The position numbers were made by a program, and so were the translations under genes. From Acidimicrobiales bacterium (GTDB taxonomy: Bacteria > Actinomycetota > Acidimicrobiia > Acidimicrobiales > JABEUL01), in the NCBI GenBank assembly GCA_013044465.1, contig JABEUL010000201.1, forward strand, positions 1-16,693: a stretch of DNA of 16,693 bases. The letters are read 5' to 3'. Each line of letters starts with the position of its first letter. Position 1 is the stretch's first letter. A model generated the notes under the pieces. It ran no database searches. It saw only the letters and a program-made list of their open reading frames with translations, and was not told the origin of the DNA. This document shows, one piece after another, positions 6,805 through 14,600 of this stretch.

Positions 6805-7524
6805 TTACGCTGCCTTTAAACTTGAGATTTTCTTGGCGGTGTTTCCATAAATGGTAAGTCCCAAATTATTAAGTCGTTTCAAATATCCCGTCGAGAGATA
6901 AGCAACCAACTTGTGGGCTTGGCCAAGCCTCAAGAAAGCTAAGAAAGAGGCGGATTTGACCCCACCTGCCGAAGTCATTCTAAATAACATCTCTCTGGCA
7001 GCAATTGCTGCTCTAAGCTTTGAAATAAGAGACCTATCTATCAACTGACGCAGCTTTTCTTCCGCGTACTTTTCGTGCTGTGATTCATCTTTCAAAACTG
7101 TGTCAATGAAATCGGCCGTGTCGGTGTCTACCACTTCTTTTAGCCACCTAAGTAGATCAGATGCGATTCCCTCTCCAAGGAAGGACCACACTGCATTTTG
7201 AATCTCATTTCCACCTTCTTTGGCATGGTATTGATTCAAAGAATCAACAAAAGGTTTCATTGCACGTTCTGGATCAGCTCCAAGGGCGGCAAGCCGTTTG
7301 ACAAATCCCTTATGGTGACGCAGTTCTTGGGCTGCAAATTTCTTATAAGTAGCGGAGGCGTCTCGATCGACAGTTAGATCTGCCAACTCCTTGGCACCTT
7401 CGTAGGCTTTTAGCTCACCGTAGGCTATGGCACCCAGTACTTGGTATAGGGATTTATTATTTTGCCACTTTGAGATGCTATTTTGACCCCTCTCACCACT
7501 GGCACTATTTTCTTCGCTTTCCAC
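6805..7524 (-). CDS. Ferritin-like di-iron protein, MiaE_2 type
   Basis: A 239-aa helical protein with the complete di-iron carboxylate pattern E - ExxH - E - ExxH: E37 (AYGEL), E67-L-R-H70, E118 (FLGEG) and E147-S-Q-H150. The helix order, the segment GADPERAMKPFVDSLNQYH and the AREMLF region resemble the actinobacterial ferritin-like/MiaE-like family, whose name comes from the tRNA-modifying hydroxylase MiaE; the actual reaction is not established for this branch. The C-terminal tail (about 185-239) is basic and alanine/leucine rich, without a clear domain. The start is GTG 7524, with AGGAGG at 7533-7538 and 8-nt spacing. Its stop TAA directly abuts the ATG of the acylase, so the two are cotranscribed and probably coupled. 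It could be an oxidative-stress or hydroxylase component; which is unknown. Confidence 0.85.
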   Translation of the reverse strand: MESEENSASGERGQNSISKWQNNKSLYQVLGAIAYGELKAYEGAKELADLTVDRDASATYKKFAAQELRHHKGFVKRLAALGADPERAMKPFVDSLNQYHAKEGGNEIQNAVWSFLGEGIASDLLRWLKEVVDTDTADFIDTVLKDESQHEKYAEEKLRQLIDRSLISKLRAAIAAREMLFRMTSAGGVKSASFLAFLRLGQAHKLVAYLSTGYLKRLNNLGLTIYGNTAKKISSLKAA

Positions 7525-7558
7525 TCCAATTACCTCCTAGGTACAGCTATTTAAGCCT

Positions 7559-7578
7559 AACTGATTACTCAATCAGTT
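7559..7578. promoter_or_regulatory. Operator-like dyad overlapping the ferritin-like/acylase promoter
   Basis: AACTGATTACTCAATCAGTT is an 8-4-8 perfect inverted repeat. It overlaps a minus-strand TATAAA (7582-7577) that follows TTGAGA (7603-7598) with a 15-nt spacer, so it would cover the -10 and transcription start of the 7524 gene. Its inner 14 bp have the form TGAT-N6-ATCA, the same geometry as two dyads before the thiolase. A TetR-family repressor site is the best reading; a short RNA hairpin is an alternative. Confidence 0.5.
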
Positions 7579-7603
7579 TATAGCGTGACTAGATATTTCT
7601 CAA

Positions 7604-7917
7604 CTTAAAATGAAAACAGGACCAAAGATCCCATCATTTGGCAAAACTGGCAGATCAGGGATACATCCAATGAAAGATAAGACTTTAAGAAAGAAAATTA
7701 CGAGTTCTGCAAGACTGTCCAAATTATTTGAGACCAGCAAACAACTTTTGCGGGACCAGCACATCACAGGTTTGTATTGCCGATAAAGTGTTGGGCTGTG
7801 AAGTTTCTTTTCAGTGGTATCCTTATTTAGCCCATCTGAGCTCTTACGATCCAGTGAATCTGCCAATTTGGCCACTGATGGATCAAGACTGTTCAACCTC
7901 TAGCTGCCTTAAAAACT
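7604..7917. other. Intergenic region between divergent units, no convincing gene
   Basis: About 314 bp upstream of prfC. It contains no tRNA-like cloverleaf, repeat or terminator that I can recognise. Overlapping frames are open on both strands, but none has a convincing ribosome site or family resemblance. The most protein-like is the basic 58-codon frame listed separately. The prfC promoter should lie here, but no good -35/-10 pair stands out. Confidence 0.5.
7610..7786 (+). CDS. Doubtful small basic ORF, 58 aa
   Basis: ATG 7610 to TAA 7784-7786 encodes a Lys/Arg-rich peptide beginning MKTGPKIPSFGKTGRSG and ending in HITGLYCR. The composition is plausible for a small nucleic-acid-binding or hypothetical protein, but I recognise no family. 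No Shine-Dalgarno precedes the ATG. It starts just upstream of, and divergent from, the ferritin-like promoter. It may simply be a chance frame in the leader of prfC. Confidence 0.2.
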   Translation: MKTGPKIPSFGKTGRSGIHPMKDKTLRKKITSSARLSKLFETSKQLLRDQHITGLYCR

Positions 7918-9513
7918 ATGAATGAAGTTACTAATCGAGAAGTACTAATGCAATCTAAACGGCGTAGAACTTTTGCCATTATCTCTCATCCTGATGCCGG
8001 AAAAACTACTCTGACGGAAAAGCTATTGCTTTACGCGGGAGCCGTTAGTGAAGCTGGTGCCGTTAAGGCAAGAGGAAGCAGAAGGCGTGCCACCTCCGAT
8101 TGGATGGCAATGGAGCAAGAGCGAGGTATTTCGATCACCTCAACTGCTCTTCAATTCACATATAAAGACCATGTAATCAACCTGTTAGATACACCAGGTC
8201 ACCGTGACTTTAGTGAAGATACCTACAGGGTCCTATCGGCGGCTGATTCTGCGGTAATGGTTCTAGATACAGCCAAAGGTATCGAGGCGCAGACCCTAAA
8301 GCTTTTTCAGGTATGCCGATCTCGTAACATGCCGATAATAACGTTTTTGAATAAGTTTGACAGGCCCGGAAAGGAACCAATTGAACTTCTAGATGAAATT
8401 GAAAAAGAAATCGGTCTCATCCCAGCTCCGCTCACTTGGCCAGTAGGCATCCCAGGAGATTTTAAAGGTGTAGTAGATAGAAGAGATGGAAACTTCATAA
8501 GGTATTCACGAACCGCCAGGGGAGCCACAGAAGCTAAAGAAGAGATTTTAGACCCTCAAAGGGCAAGTATTGAGGAGGGCAAATACTTCGAACAAGCAAT
8601 GGAAGAGTGTGACCTTCTCAATGGAACTGGAGCCAATTACGACTCTGATCTTTTCCTTTCGGGAATCCAGACGCCTGTATTTGTTGGCTCAGCTTTGACT
8701 AATTTTGGTGTCCGCATGTTACTTGAAGCTGTAATCGAACTCTCTCCAAGTCCGAGTGCGAGGCCAGATTATCAGGAGGTTCCAAGACCCCTCGCTTCTC
8801 CATTTTCCGGGTTTGTATTTAAAGTCCAAGCAAATATGGATCCATCTCACCGAGATCACATAGCCTTTGTAAGGGTATGCTCAGGGAAATTTGAACGTGG
8901 AATGAATTTAGTTCATCAGCCAAGCCTGAAGCCTTTTAGAACTAAGTATGCGGCTTCTGTTTTCGGATCTGAACGAGACACAATAGATGAGGCATATCCG
9001 GGGGATGTCATAGGACTAGTTAATGCCAGTGATCTTCAAATTGGAGATACATTATTTGAAAAAGATGAAGTTAAGTACCCTCCAATAGCTTCATTTGCTC
9101 CAGAACTATTTGCAAAAGTCAGAGCAAAAGATACAGGCAGATACAAGCAGTTCAAAAAGGTAATTGTGCAATTAGAGCGAGAAGGTACGATTCAACTTCT
9201 CTATGATCTCAAAGCGGAGGGAGACCCAATTGCAGCGGCCGTAGGTGAGATGCAGTTCGAAGTATTGGCGCATCGAATGCAAGCCGAGTTCGGCGCCGAA
9301 ATTGAGATGACAAGGACTCCGCACAAGCTGGCAAGAGTCACTGATATTGATACGGCTAATTTACTAGCCGGTGTCGGCGGGAACAAAGTAATGAGACGAA
9401 ACGACGGAACCTATTTGGCCCTTTTTGAAAGCCCCTACTGGCTCCAGCGTATTCAAGGTGACCACCCCGATTGGAAGCTTGACACAATAGTGGCAGGAAC
9501 TACCCAAACGTAA
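7918..9513 (+). CDS. prfC: Peptide chain release factor 3 (RF3)
   Basis: A 531-aa translational GTPase of normal RF3 length. RF3 uses GTP to eject RF1/RF2 from the ribosome after termination and acts in the cytoplasm. The G1 loop is SHPDAGKTT (23-31), the switch I region RGISIT is at 69-74, G3 is DTPGHRDF (91-98) and G4 is NKFD (145-148). The opening RRRTFAIISHPDAGKTTLTEKLLL and the block RGSRRRATSDWMAMEQERGISIT are diagnostic of RF3 as opposed to EF-G. Two starts are possible: ATG 7918 without a Shine-Dalgarno, or ATG 7948 (Met11) behind GAGAAG with 6-nt spacing; both leave the GTPase domain intact. It is a single gene, divergent from the ferritin-like unit. No hairpin-plus-T-run follows the stop at 9511-9513. 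Confidence 0.97.
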   Translation: MNEVTNREVLMQSKRRRTFAIISHPDAGKTTLTEKLLLYAGAVSEAGAVKARGSRRRATSDWMAMEQERGISITSTALQFTYKDHVINLLDTPGHRDFSEDTYRVLSAADSAVMVLDTAKGIEAQTLKLFQVCRSRNMPIITFLNKFDRPGKEPIELLDEIEKEIGLIPAPLTWPVGIPGDFKGVVDRRDGNFIRYSRTARGATEAKEEILDPQRASIEEGKYFEQAMEECDLLNGTGANYDSDLFLSGIQTPVFVGSALTNFGVRMLLEAVIELSPSPSARPDYQEVPRPLASPFSGFVFKVQANMDPSHRDHIAFVRVCSGKFERGMNLVHQPSLKPFRTKYAASVFGSERDTIDEAYPGDVIGLVNASDLQIGDTLFEKDEVKYPPIASFAPELFAKVRAKDTGRYKQFKKVIVQLEREGTIQLLYDLKAEGDPIAAAVGEMQFEVLAHRMQAEFGAEIEMTRTPHKLARVTDIDTANLLAGVGGNKVMRRNDGTYLALFESPYWLQRIQGDHPDWKLDTIVAGTTQT

Positions 9514-9950
9514 CAGGATCTAATCGAAAAAGGAAAGTGGCAAAAAGATACCCATGTCATTACTTGCTTCTCACTTACTATTTCAGGATAGGGATGCTCC
9601 TTTTGGCGAAACCATGACTGATCCAAGAGATTGGCTAAGCATTTCTATTAACCATTCAATCAAAAGTGTTGTTGCGTTCCCTGCCAAGCCTCCGATCTCA
9701 GGTGGAATGCCGGTTTCAATGGCGATCACTACTCCAATAAGATATCCGGCACTTGTTGCAACGGTCTTAGGCCAAGTGGATGAAAGATGTTTGGTAATTG
9801 GTGATGGAATTTCTGCCATGATGAGATCGTGGCAGGCAAAAATGAGCTTCTGTATTCAAAAATGCGGCTTTCAAGCAAACTTCAGTTGAACTTTTGGCAT
9901 TCAGATGGCTAATTCAAGTTAATATTAATTTCGTTCCGGGAGTTTAAAAG
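9514..9950. other. Convergent intergenic region between prfC and acs, mostly empty
   Basis: About 437 bp between two convergent 3' ends. Both strands have an open frame here (plus 9554-9889, minus 9583-9819); they overlap, so at most one is real. I see no classical intrinsic terminator. The AT-rich palindrome TTAATATTAA (9919-9928) near the acs end has no GC stem. Confidence 0.45.
9583..9819 (-). CDS. Possible small hydrophobic protein, 78 aa, unrecognised
   Basis: ATG 9819 to stop at 9583. The peptide has one clear hydrophobic stretch (about 23-35, AGYLIGVVIAIET) and a second, more amphipathic one (about 43-62, GGLAGNATTLLIEWLIEML) separated by a Pro-Pro turn, so a small two-helix membrane or holin-like protein is conceivable. 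It lies downstream of acs in the same orientation, 131 nt after that stop. There is no Shine-Dalgarno before the ATG and no family that I recognise. The opposite-strand frame looks less like a protein. Confidence 0.3.
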   Translation of the reverse strand: MAEIPSPITKHLSSTWPKTVATSAGYLIGVVIAIETGIPPEIGGLAGNATTLLIEWLIEMLSQSLGSVMVSPKGASLS

Positions 9951-11987
9951 CTACTCTTCGGTTGGGGAGCTTTGTGCTCTTTTCTTAATTTCTTCAACCA
10001 CATTAGGATCTGCCAAAGTGGTGGTATCACCAAGATGTCGCCCTTCGGCAACATCTCTTAAGAGCCGTCTCATTATCTTGCCACTTCTGGTTTTGGGTAG
10101 ATCGTCTGTGAACACAATGGTTTTAGGTCTTGCTATGGCGCCAATTTTAGAAGCGACATGACTTCTTAATTCTTCTCCTTTTTCAGGTGTTGCTTCATGT
10201 CCTCCTTTTAGAGTTACAAAAGCCATAATGGCTTGACCAGTCATAGCATCGTTTGCTCCAACTACAGCTGCCTCGGCAACACTTTGATGGTCCACAAGGG
10301 CGGATTCAACTTCGGTAGTTGAAACCCTATGGCCTGAAACATTCATTACATCATCTACTCGACCCAACAGCCATAGATATCCGTCGTCGTCAACTTTGGC
10401 TCCATCGCCTGCAAAGTATCTTCCTGGAAATCGACTCCAATAGGTTTCCTGATACCTCTCAGGATCACCGTAGATTCCGCGCAGCATAGAAGGCCATGGA
10501 CGAGTGAGGGTCAAATATCCCCCTCCCTTTTCTACTTTCTTTCCTTCGTCATCTACTACTTCAGCTCCGATGCCAGGAAGTGGAAAAGTTGCTGATCCCG
10601 GTTTAGTTTCAGTTATACCTGGGAGTGGCGAAATCATAATACCGCCAGTTTCTGTCTGCCACCAAGTATCCACCACAGGGCAAGAGCCGCCACCGATATG
10701 TTCTCGATACCACATCCACGCTTCGGGATTGATTGGTTCGCCAACACTTCCTAAAAGTCTAAGTGATGACAGATCGTGTTTTGCCGGGTATTCGACACCC
10801 CATTTCATGAAAGTTCTTATTGCCGTTGGTGCTGTATACAAAATTGTTACTTTATATTCCTCAACAATTGACCACCATCGTTCTCGGTTTGGAAAATCTG
10901 GTGTACCTTCATACATGACACTTGTAGCCCCATTTGCAAGCGGACCATAGACAATGTAGCTATGTCCAGTAACCCAGCCGATGTCAGCTGAGCACCAAAA
11001 GATATCGGTCTCTCGATGGAGATCAAAGACTGCCTTATGGGTAAATGCCACTTGAGTTAGATACCCACCAGTAGTGTGCATGATTCCTTTTGGTTTGGCG
11101 GTTGTTCCAGAGGTGTAAAGGAGAAATAGAAGCTGCTCAGAGTCCAAGGATTCTGGCGACCCATCTGCTTCAGGGTCATTTTTCATCTGCTCGACTAAAT
11201 CATGCCACCAAATGTCTCTTCCCTCCACAAAATTGACGCTGCCTTCGGGAGAATCAGTACCGATTCGCTTCACCACCACAACGTGTTCGATACTTGGGCA
11301 CTGGCTAACTGCCACATCCGCGTTTACCTTAAGTGGCACCACCGCTCCTCGTCTCCAACTTCCGTCTGCAGTAATAAGAATATGTGCCTTAGCATCATCA
11401 ATACGGTCTCTCAGTGCATCGGATGAAAACCCTCCGAAAACTACCGAATGGGCAGCCCCGATCCTCGCACATGCAAGCATTGCTACAACTATCTCAGGAA
11501 TCATTGGCATATAAATTGCCACCCTGTCTCCAGTTTTGACGCCCAATTTACGTAATGCACCTGCAAAGATAACAACTTCATCTAAAAGTGCAGAATAGGT
11601 AATAGTTCTTTTGTCGCCCGGTTCACCTTCGAAGTAGTAGGCAACTCTTTGGCCGTAACCGGCTTCTACGTGGCGATCTAGGCAATTGACCGACACGTTT
11701 AGCTTTCCTCCAACAAACCACTTTGCAAAGGGGAGGTTCCAATCCAAGACCTCATCCCAGGGCCTGTCCCATTTCAACTCCCTAGCTTGAGTTTCCCAAA
11801 AAGACTCCGGATCCGACTCGGCATGTTCATAAATTGCCGCATCTCCATAGATTGCATGGGCTTTGAACTGGTCAGATGGTGGAAATGATCGATTTTCGCT
11901 AAAGTAGTCTTCGATGGCGGGTCCGCCTGATTTACTAATAGAGCCTGGCTCTTCGTTGAGAGCCGAAGATGGGTCTATGTCATTCAT
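9951..11987 (-). CDS. acsA: Acetyl-CoA synthetase, AMP-forming
   Basis: Activates acetate (or propionate) with ATP and CoA through an acyl-adenylate; cytoplasmic. From the upstream ATG 11999 the frame encodes 682 aa, slightly longer than typical Acs. The N-terminal Acs domain is followed by the adenylate motif YTSGTTAKPKG (295-305), DTWWQTETGG (444-453) and PKTRSGKIMRR near the C terminus. Trp447 in the acyl pocket matches W414 of Salmonella Acs and indicates a C2/C3 substrate. Lys641 is the catalytic lysine that protein acetyltransferases of the Pat type can silence. I chose ATG 11987 (Met5) because GGAGG stands 5 nt before it, while the ATG at 11999 has no Shine-Dalgarno. It is a single gene, divergent from the lipid-synthase pair. 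It could supply acetyl-CoA or recover acetate next to the beta-oxidation genes. Confidence 0.96.
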   Translation of the reverse strand: MNDIDPSSALNEEPGSISKSGGPAIEDYFSENRSFPPSDQFKAHAIYGDAAIYEHAESDPESFWETQARELKWDRPWDEVLDWNLPFAKWFVGGKLNVSVNCLDRHVEAGYGQRVAYYFEGEPGDKRTITYSALLDEVVIFAGALRKLGVKTGDRVAIYMPMIPEIVVAMLACARIGAAHSVVFGGFSSDALRDRIDDAKAHILITADGSWRRGAVVPLKVNADVAVSQCPSIEHVVVVKRIGTDSPEGSVNFVEGRDIWWHDLVEQMKNDPEADGSPESLDSEQLLFLLYTSGTTAKPKGIMHTTGGYLTQVAFTHKAVFDLHRETDIFWCSADIGWVTGHSYIVYGPLANGATSVMYEGTPDFPNRERWWSIVEEYKVTILYTAPTAIRTFMKWGVEYPAKHDLSSLRLLGSVGEPINPEAWMWYREHIGGGSCPVVDTWWQTETGGIMISPLPGITETKPGSATFPLPGIGAEVVDDEGKKVEKGGGYLTLTRPWPSMLRGIYGDPERYQETYWSRFPGRYFAGDGAKVDDDGYLWLLGRVDDVMNVSGHRVSTTEVESALVDHQSVAEAAVVGANDAMTGQAIMAFVTLKGGHEATPEKGEELRSHVASKIGAIARPKTIVFTDDLPKTRSGKIMRRLLRDVAEGRHLGDTTTLADPNVVEEIKKRAQSSPTEE

Positions 11988-12099
11988 TGGGTCCTCCATG
12001 AAACTAAGTTGAGTGTGGTTTAATTATTTCACCTTAGAACAAATAGACGTGGCAAATCTCTGTGAGACTATTGTGTAGCGAAAATGGCAGGGCTGATTA

Positions 12100-13902
12100 G
12101 TGGTAATACCTGAAAATGTGACAGAAAGTGAGTACAAGGATCCTTCCTCGCGCATTCAACACTTAGTCCATATCAAGCGAGTTCGCCGAATTGCAGCCTA
12201 CACGATTGCTGTTACGGCGCTACTTGACCTGGTTTCAGCACTTACACCTCCTCTAAGGCACCATCTGCATAAGATTCGCCAATTTATGCCATTGGATGTC
12301 TCGTTGACAGCAAGTGCCCTTGTCGCATTAAGTGGCTTAGCCTTGCTTTTTGTCGCAAGAGGAGTCAGGAGGGGCCAAAGACAAGCTTGGGTGGTCGCTG
12401 TTATATTACTCACCCTTTCAACCGTTGCTCACGTATTTAAAGGCTTTGCACTGGCACCGGCACTTATTTCTGGTGGAGTTTTAGTTTTTCTTCTCATTAC
12501 CAGAAAGTCATTTTCGGCCAAAATTGACCTTCCTTCGCTGAGAAACGGACTAGTAACCCTTATATTTGGAGGCCTGATCACTATTTTGGCTGGCACTGTT
12601 GGAATCAAGACTAGCGTGATGATTCAAAATAGGCACCATAAATTGGTCACACCAATATCGTGGACCGATGCACTTCACGCGACTGCCACTCGGCTCATCG
12701 GCCTTAATGGACCAGTGTTGCCCGATGCAATAAACGATTTCGCATCTACTGTGCTTGGGACTATAGGTATTGGACTTGCTTTAGTGGCACTGGCACTTGC
12801 ATTTCGCCCAATAGTCGACAGAAGACTAATTCACACAGGAGAGGACAAGGGCAAAGCCTTTGACATAGTAAAGAGATTTGGCTCAGGGACACTTGATTAC
12901 TTTGCACTTAGAGATGACAAGCGAAATTTCTTTTACGATGACACTCTGGTTGCCTATGCAATATATGGTGGTGTTTGCTTAGTTTCGCCTGATCCAATCG
13001 GGCCAGAAGGCGAAAGAGAAGTAGCTTGGCGTACATTTTTGCACTTTGCGGACGAACAAGGTTGGACAGTGTGTGTACTGGCAGCAAGTGAGCAATCTCT
13101 TCCACTCTATAGTCGAACTGGGCTAACAACCGTTTATATGGGAGACGAAGCCGTGGTTGACTGCAAGAATTTTTCACTTGCCGGAGGGAATTTCAAAGGA
13201 CTGCGCCAAGCATATAACCGAATTGCAAAATATGGATATGCGATTGAATTTCATGACCCAGCAAAGCTTGATCCAATACTAAAAGCTTCGCTTGTCGAAC
13301 TTATGCCTAAGACCAGAAAGGGTGAAGCCGAACGTGGATTTTCGATGACTTTGGGCAGAATCTTTGACTTGCGAGACGAAGGCTTGTTAATTGCTGTGGC
13401 ACGAGATCCGAACCAAAAGCCTGTTGCGTTCTGCCACTTTGTCCCTGCAATTGGAATAAACGGCTTTTCGCTCGACTCGATGAGAAGAGACCCAGATCCC
13501 ACACACCCAAATGGTCTGATTGATTTTGTCCTTTGCGCCACGATATTTCATCTCAAAGAACAAGGTTTCTCTTCACTTGATTTGAACTTTTCAACCTGGA
13601 GAGCAGTGTTGGCGGGAGAGTCTGGGCCTGGAAATCTGGAAAAGGGAAAGCGATGGATATTGAAACACTTATCTTCAAATATGCAGATCGAATCGCTTTG
13701 GCGCTTTAACTCAAAATATGAACCAAGTTGGCTTCCCCGCTACGTCGCATTTGAAAATATCGAAGTAGCACTGCCTGCAGCTATAGCTATTGCCAGAGCC
13801 GAATCATTTGCAGAACTTCCTTTGCTTGGAAGGTTTTTTGCTGCCAAACCTCCGAAGGAAGCACCAGCGACACAAGCGGCTCAAGACAGAGGTGTTGAGT
13901 GA
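12100..13902 (+). CDS. Aminoacyl-phosphatidylglycerol (lysyl-PG) synthase-like membrane protein
   Basis: A 600-aa protein with about six membrane segments (roughly 31-48, 68-87, 96-113, 117-134, 150-169, 218-236) followed by a cytoplasmic domain of the LPG-synthase C-terminal (DUF2156) family, a tandem GNAT-like fold that transfers an amino acid from aminoacyl-tRNA to phosphatidylglycerol. Recognisable blocks are GTLDYFALRDDKRNFF (263-278), GDEAVVDCKNFSLAGGNFKGLRQ (348-370) and FSLDSMRRDPDPTHPNG (456-472). The flippase half of full MprF (about eight further TM helices) is absent, and so is the lysyl-tRNA synthetase fused in mycobacterial LysX. The likely role is to lower membrane negative charge against cationic peptides or acid. 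Which amino acid is used cannot be told. The start is GTG 12100, with an alternative GTG at 12118; GGCAGGG upstream is a weak ribosome site. It overlaps the next gene by GTGA. Confidence 0.85.
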   Translation: MVIPENVTESEYKDPSSRIQHLVHIKRVRRIAAYTIAVTALLDLVSALTPPLRHHLHKIRQFMPLDVSLTASALVALSGLALLFVARGVRRGQRQAWVVAVILLTLSTVAHVFKGFALAPALISGGVLVFLLITRKSFSAKIDLPSLRNGLVTLIFGGLITILAGTVGIKTSVMIQNRHHKLVTPISWTDALHATATRLIGLNGPVLPDAINDFASTVLGTIGIGLALVALALAFRPIVDRRLIHTGEDKGKAFDIVKRFGSGTLDYFALRDDKRNFFYDDTLVAYAIYGGVCLVSPDPIGPEGEREVAWRTFLHFADEQGWTVCVLAASEQSLPLYSRTGLTTVYMGDEAVVDCKNFSLAGGNFKGLRQAYNRIAKYGYAIEFHDPAKLDPILKASLVELMPKTRKGEAERGFSMTLGRIFDLRDEGLLIAVARDPNQKPVAFCHFVPAIGINGFSLDSMRRDPDPTHPNGLIDFVLCATIFHLKEQGFSSLDLNFSTWRAVLAGESGPGNLEKGKRWILKHLSSNMQIESLWRFNSKYEPSWLPRYVAFENIEVALPAAIAIARAESFAELPLLGRFFAAKPPKEAPATQAAQDRGVE

Positions 13903-14597
13903 GTTTTTGGGAAAAGGATCCAGATCCTCCAGCTAGGCACATAAAGCCATCGCTCGCTAGAAAGGCCAAGATTAGAAAGTTGTTGGCACCAGTAGTGCAA
14001 GATCTGTGGCAGCGAGTTTGTGAGATTGGGATGTTAACGAGAGAGCACCCACGAGGAAGGCGTTTTCACCAATTTGGAAAGGGTAGCTTCGTCTCTTTTC
14101 CTCCAGGCACCATCTATGGCGAACACGCGATTTGTATTGGTGAAGACACTATGATCGGTCCTTGGGTTTCAATATCAGCAGGAATGATGCCCGGACAAGA
14201 ACTTTTATCGGACAGAGTCGTAGCCATTGGAGATCGGTGCATGATTGGAAGAGGTAGTCACATTGTGGGCCACTTTGGAATTGAAATCGGCAATGATGTC
14301 ATCACAGGACCTTATGTCTATATAACTGATCAAAACCATGGATATGAAGATGTGGAAAAACCAATTTGGAAGCAGGCACCAAAAGACTCAGGGGTGCACA
14401 TTGGAAATGGTTGTTGGCTTGGAACAAACTGTGTAATTCTCCCTGGAACTTTTATCGGAGACAATGTTGTAGTCGCAGCAAGTGCAGTGGTCTCAGGCGA
14501 AGTGCCCAGCTACTGCGTGGTAGCTGGGGCACCTGCCAAAATAGTTAAACGCTACATAGAAGGTGAAGGCTGGAAGAAAGTACCAGCCGACACTTAA
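13899..14597 (+). CDS. Hexapeptide-repeat (left-handed beta-helix) acyltransferase
   Basis: A 232-aa protein of the Maa/LacA/WbbJ-like O-acetyltransferase superfamily. After a basic N-terminal region (1-60) come imperfect hexapeptide repeats from about residue 72: IGEDTMIG, IGDRCMIG, IGNDVITG, then IGNGCWLGTNCVILPGTFIGDNVVVAASAVV. The catalytic His lies in DQNHGYED (H147), and the end AGAPAKIVKRY is typical of the family. Such enzymes acetylate sugar or other hydroxyls in surface polysaccharides and lipids, using acetyl-CoA. The GTG start at 13899 overlaps the stop of the lipid synthase (GTGA), so the two are translationally coupled and probably act in one envelope-modification pathway. The acceptor is unknown. 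The stop is only 3 nt from the convergent thiolase stop. Confidence 0.9.
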   Translation: MSFWEKDPDPPARHIKPSLARKAKIRKLLAPVVQDLWQRVCEIGMLTREHPRGRRFHQFGKGSFVSFPPGTIYGEHAICIGEDTMIGPWVSISAGMMPGQELLSDRVVAIGDRCMIGRGSHIVGHFGIEIGNDVITGPYVYITDQNHGYEDVEKPIWKQAPKDSGVHIGNGCWLGTNCVILPGTFIGDNVVVAASAVVSGEVPSYCVVAGAPAKIVKRYIEGEGWKKVPADT

Positions 14598-14600
14598 TTA

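Noticed and set aside
7600..7896. Minus-strand 98-codon frame between the ferritin-like gene and prfC
   Set aside because: It runs through the predicted -35 region of the ferritin-like promoter, has no ribosome site and no recognisable family.
7604..7917. tRNA or structured RNA upstream of prfC
   Set aside because: I found no cloverleaf arms, T-loop consensus or long stems.
9554..9889. Plus-strand frame of 111 codons after prfC
   Set aside because: It has no family resemblance and no Shine-Dalgarno, and its composition is uneven. It overlaps a more protein-like frame on the other strand.
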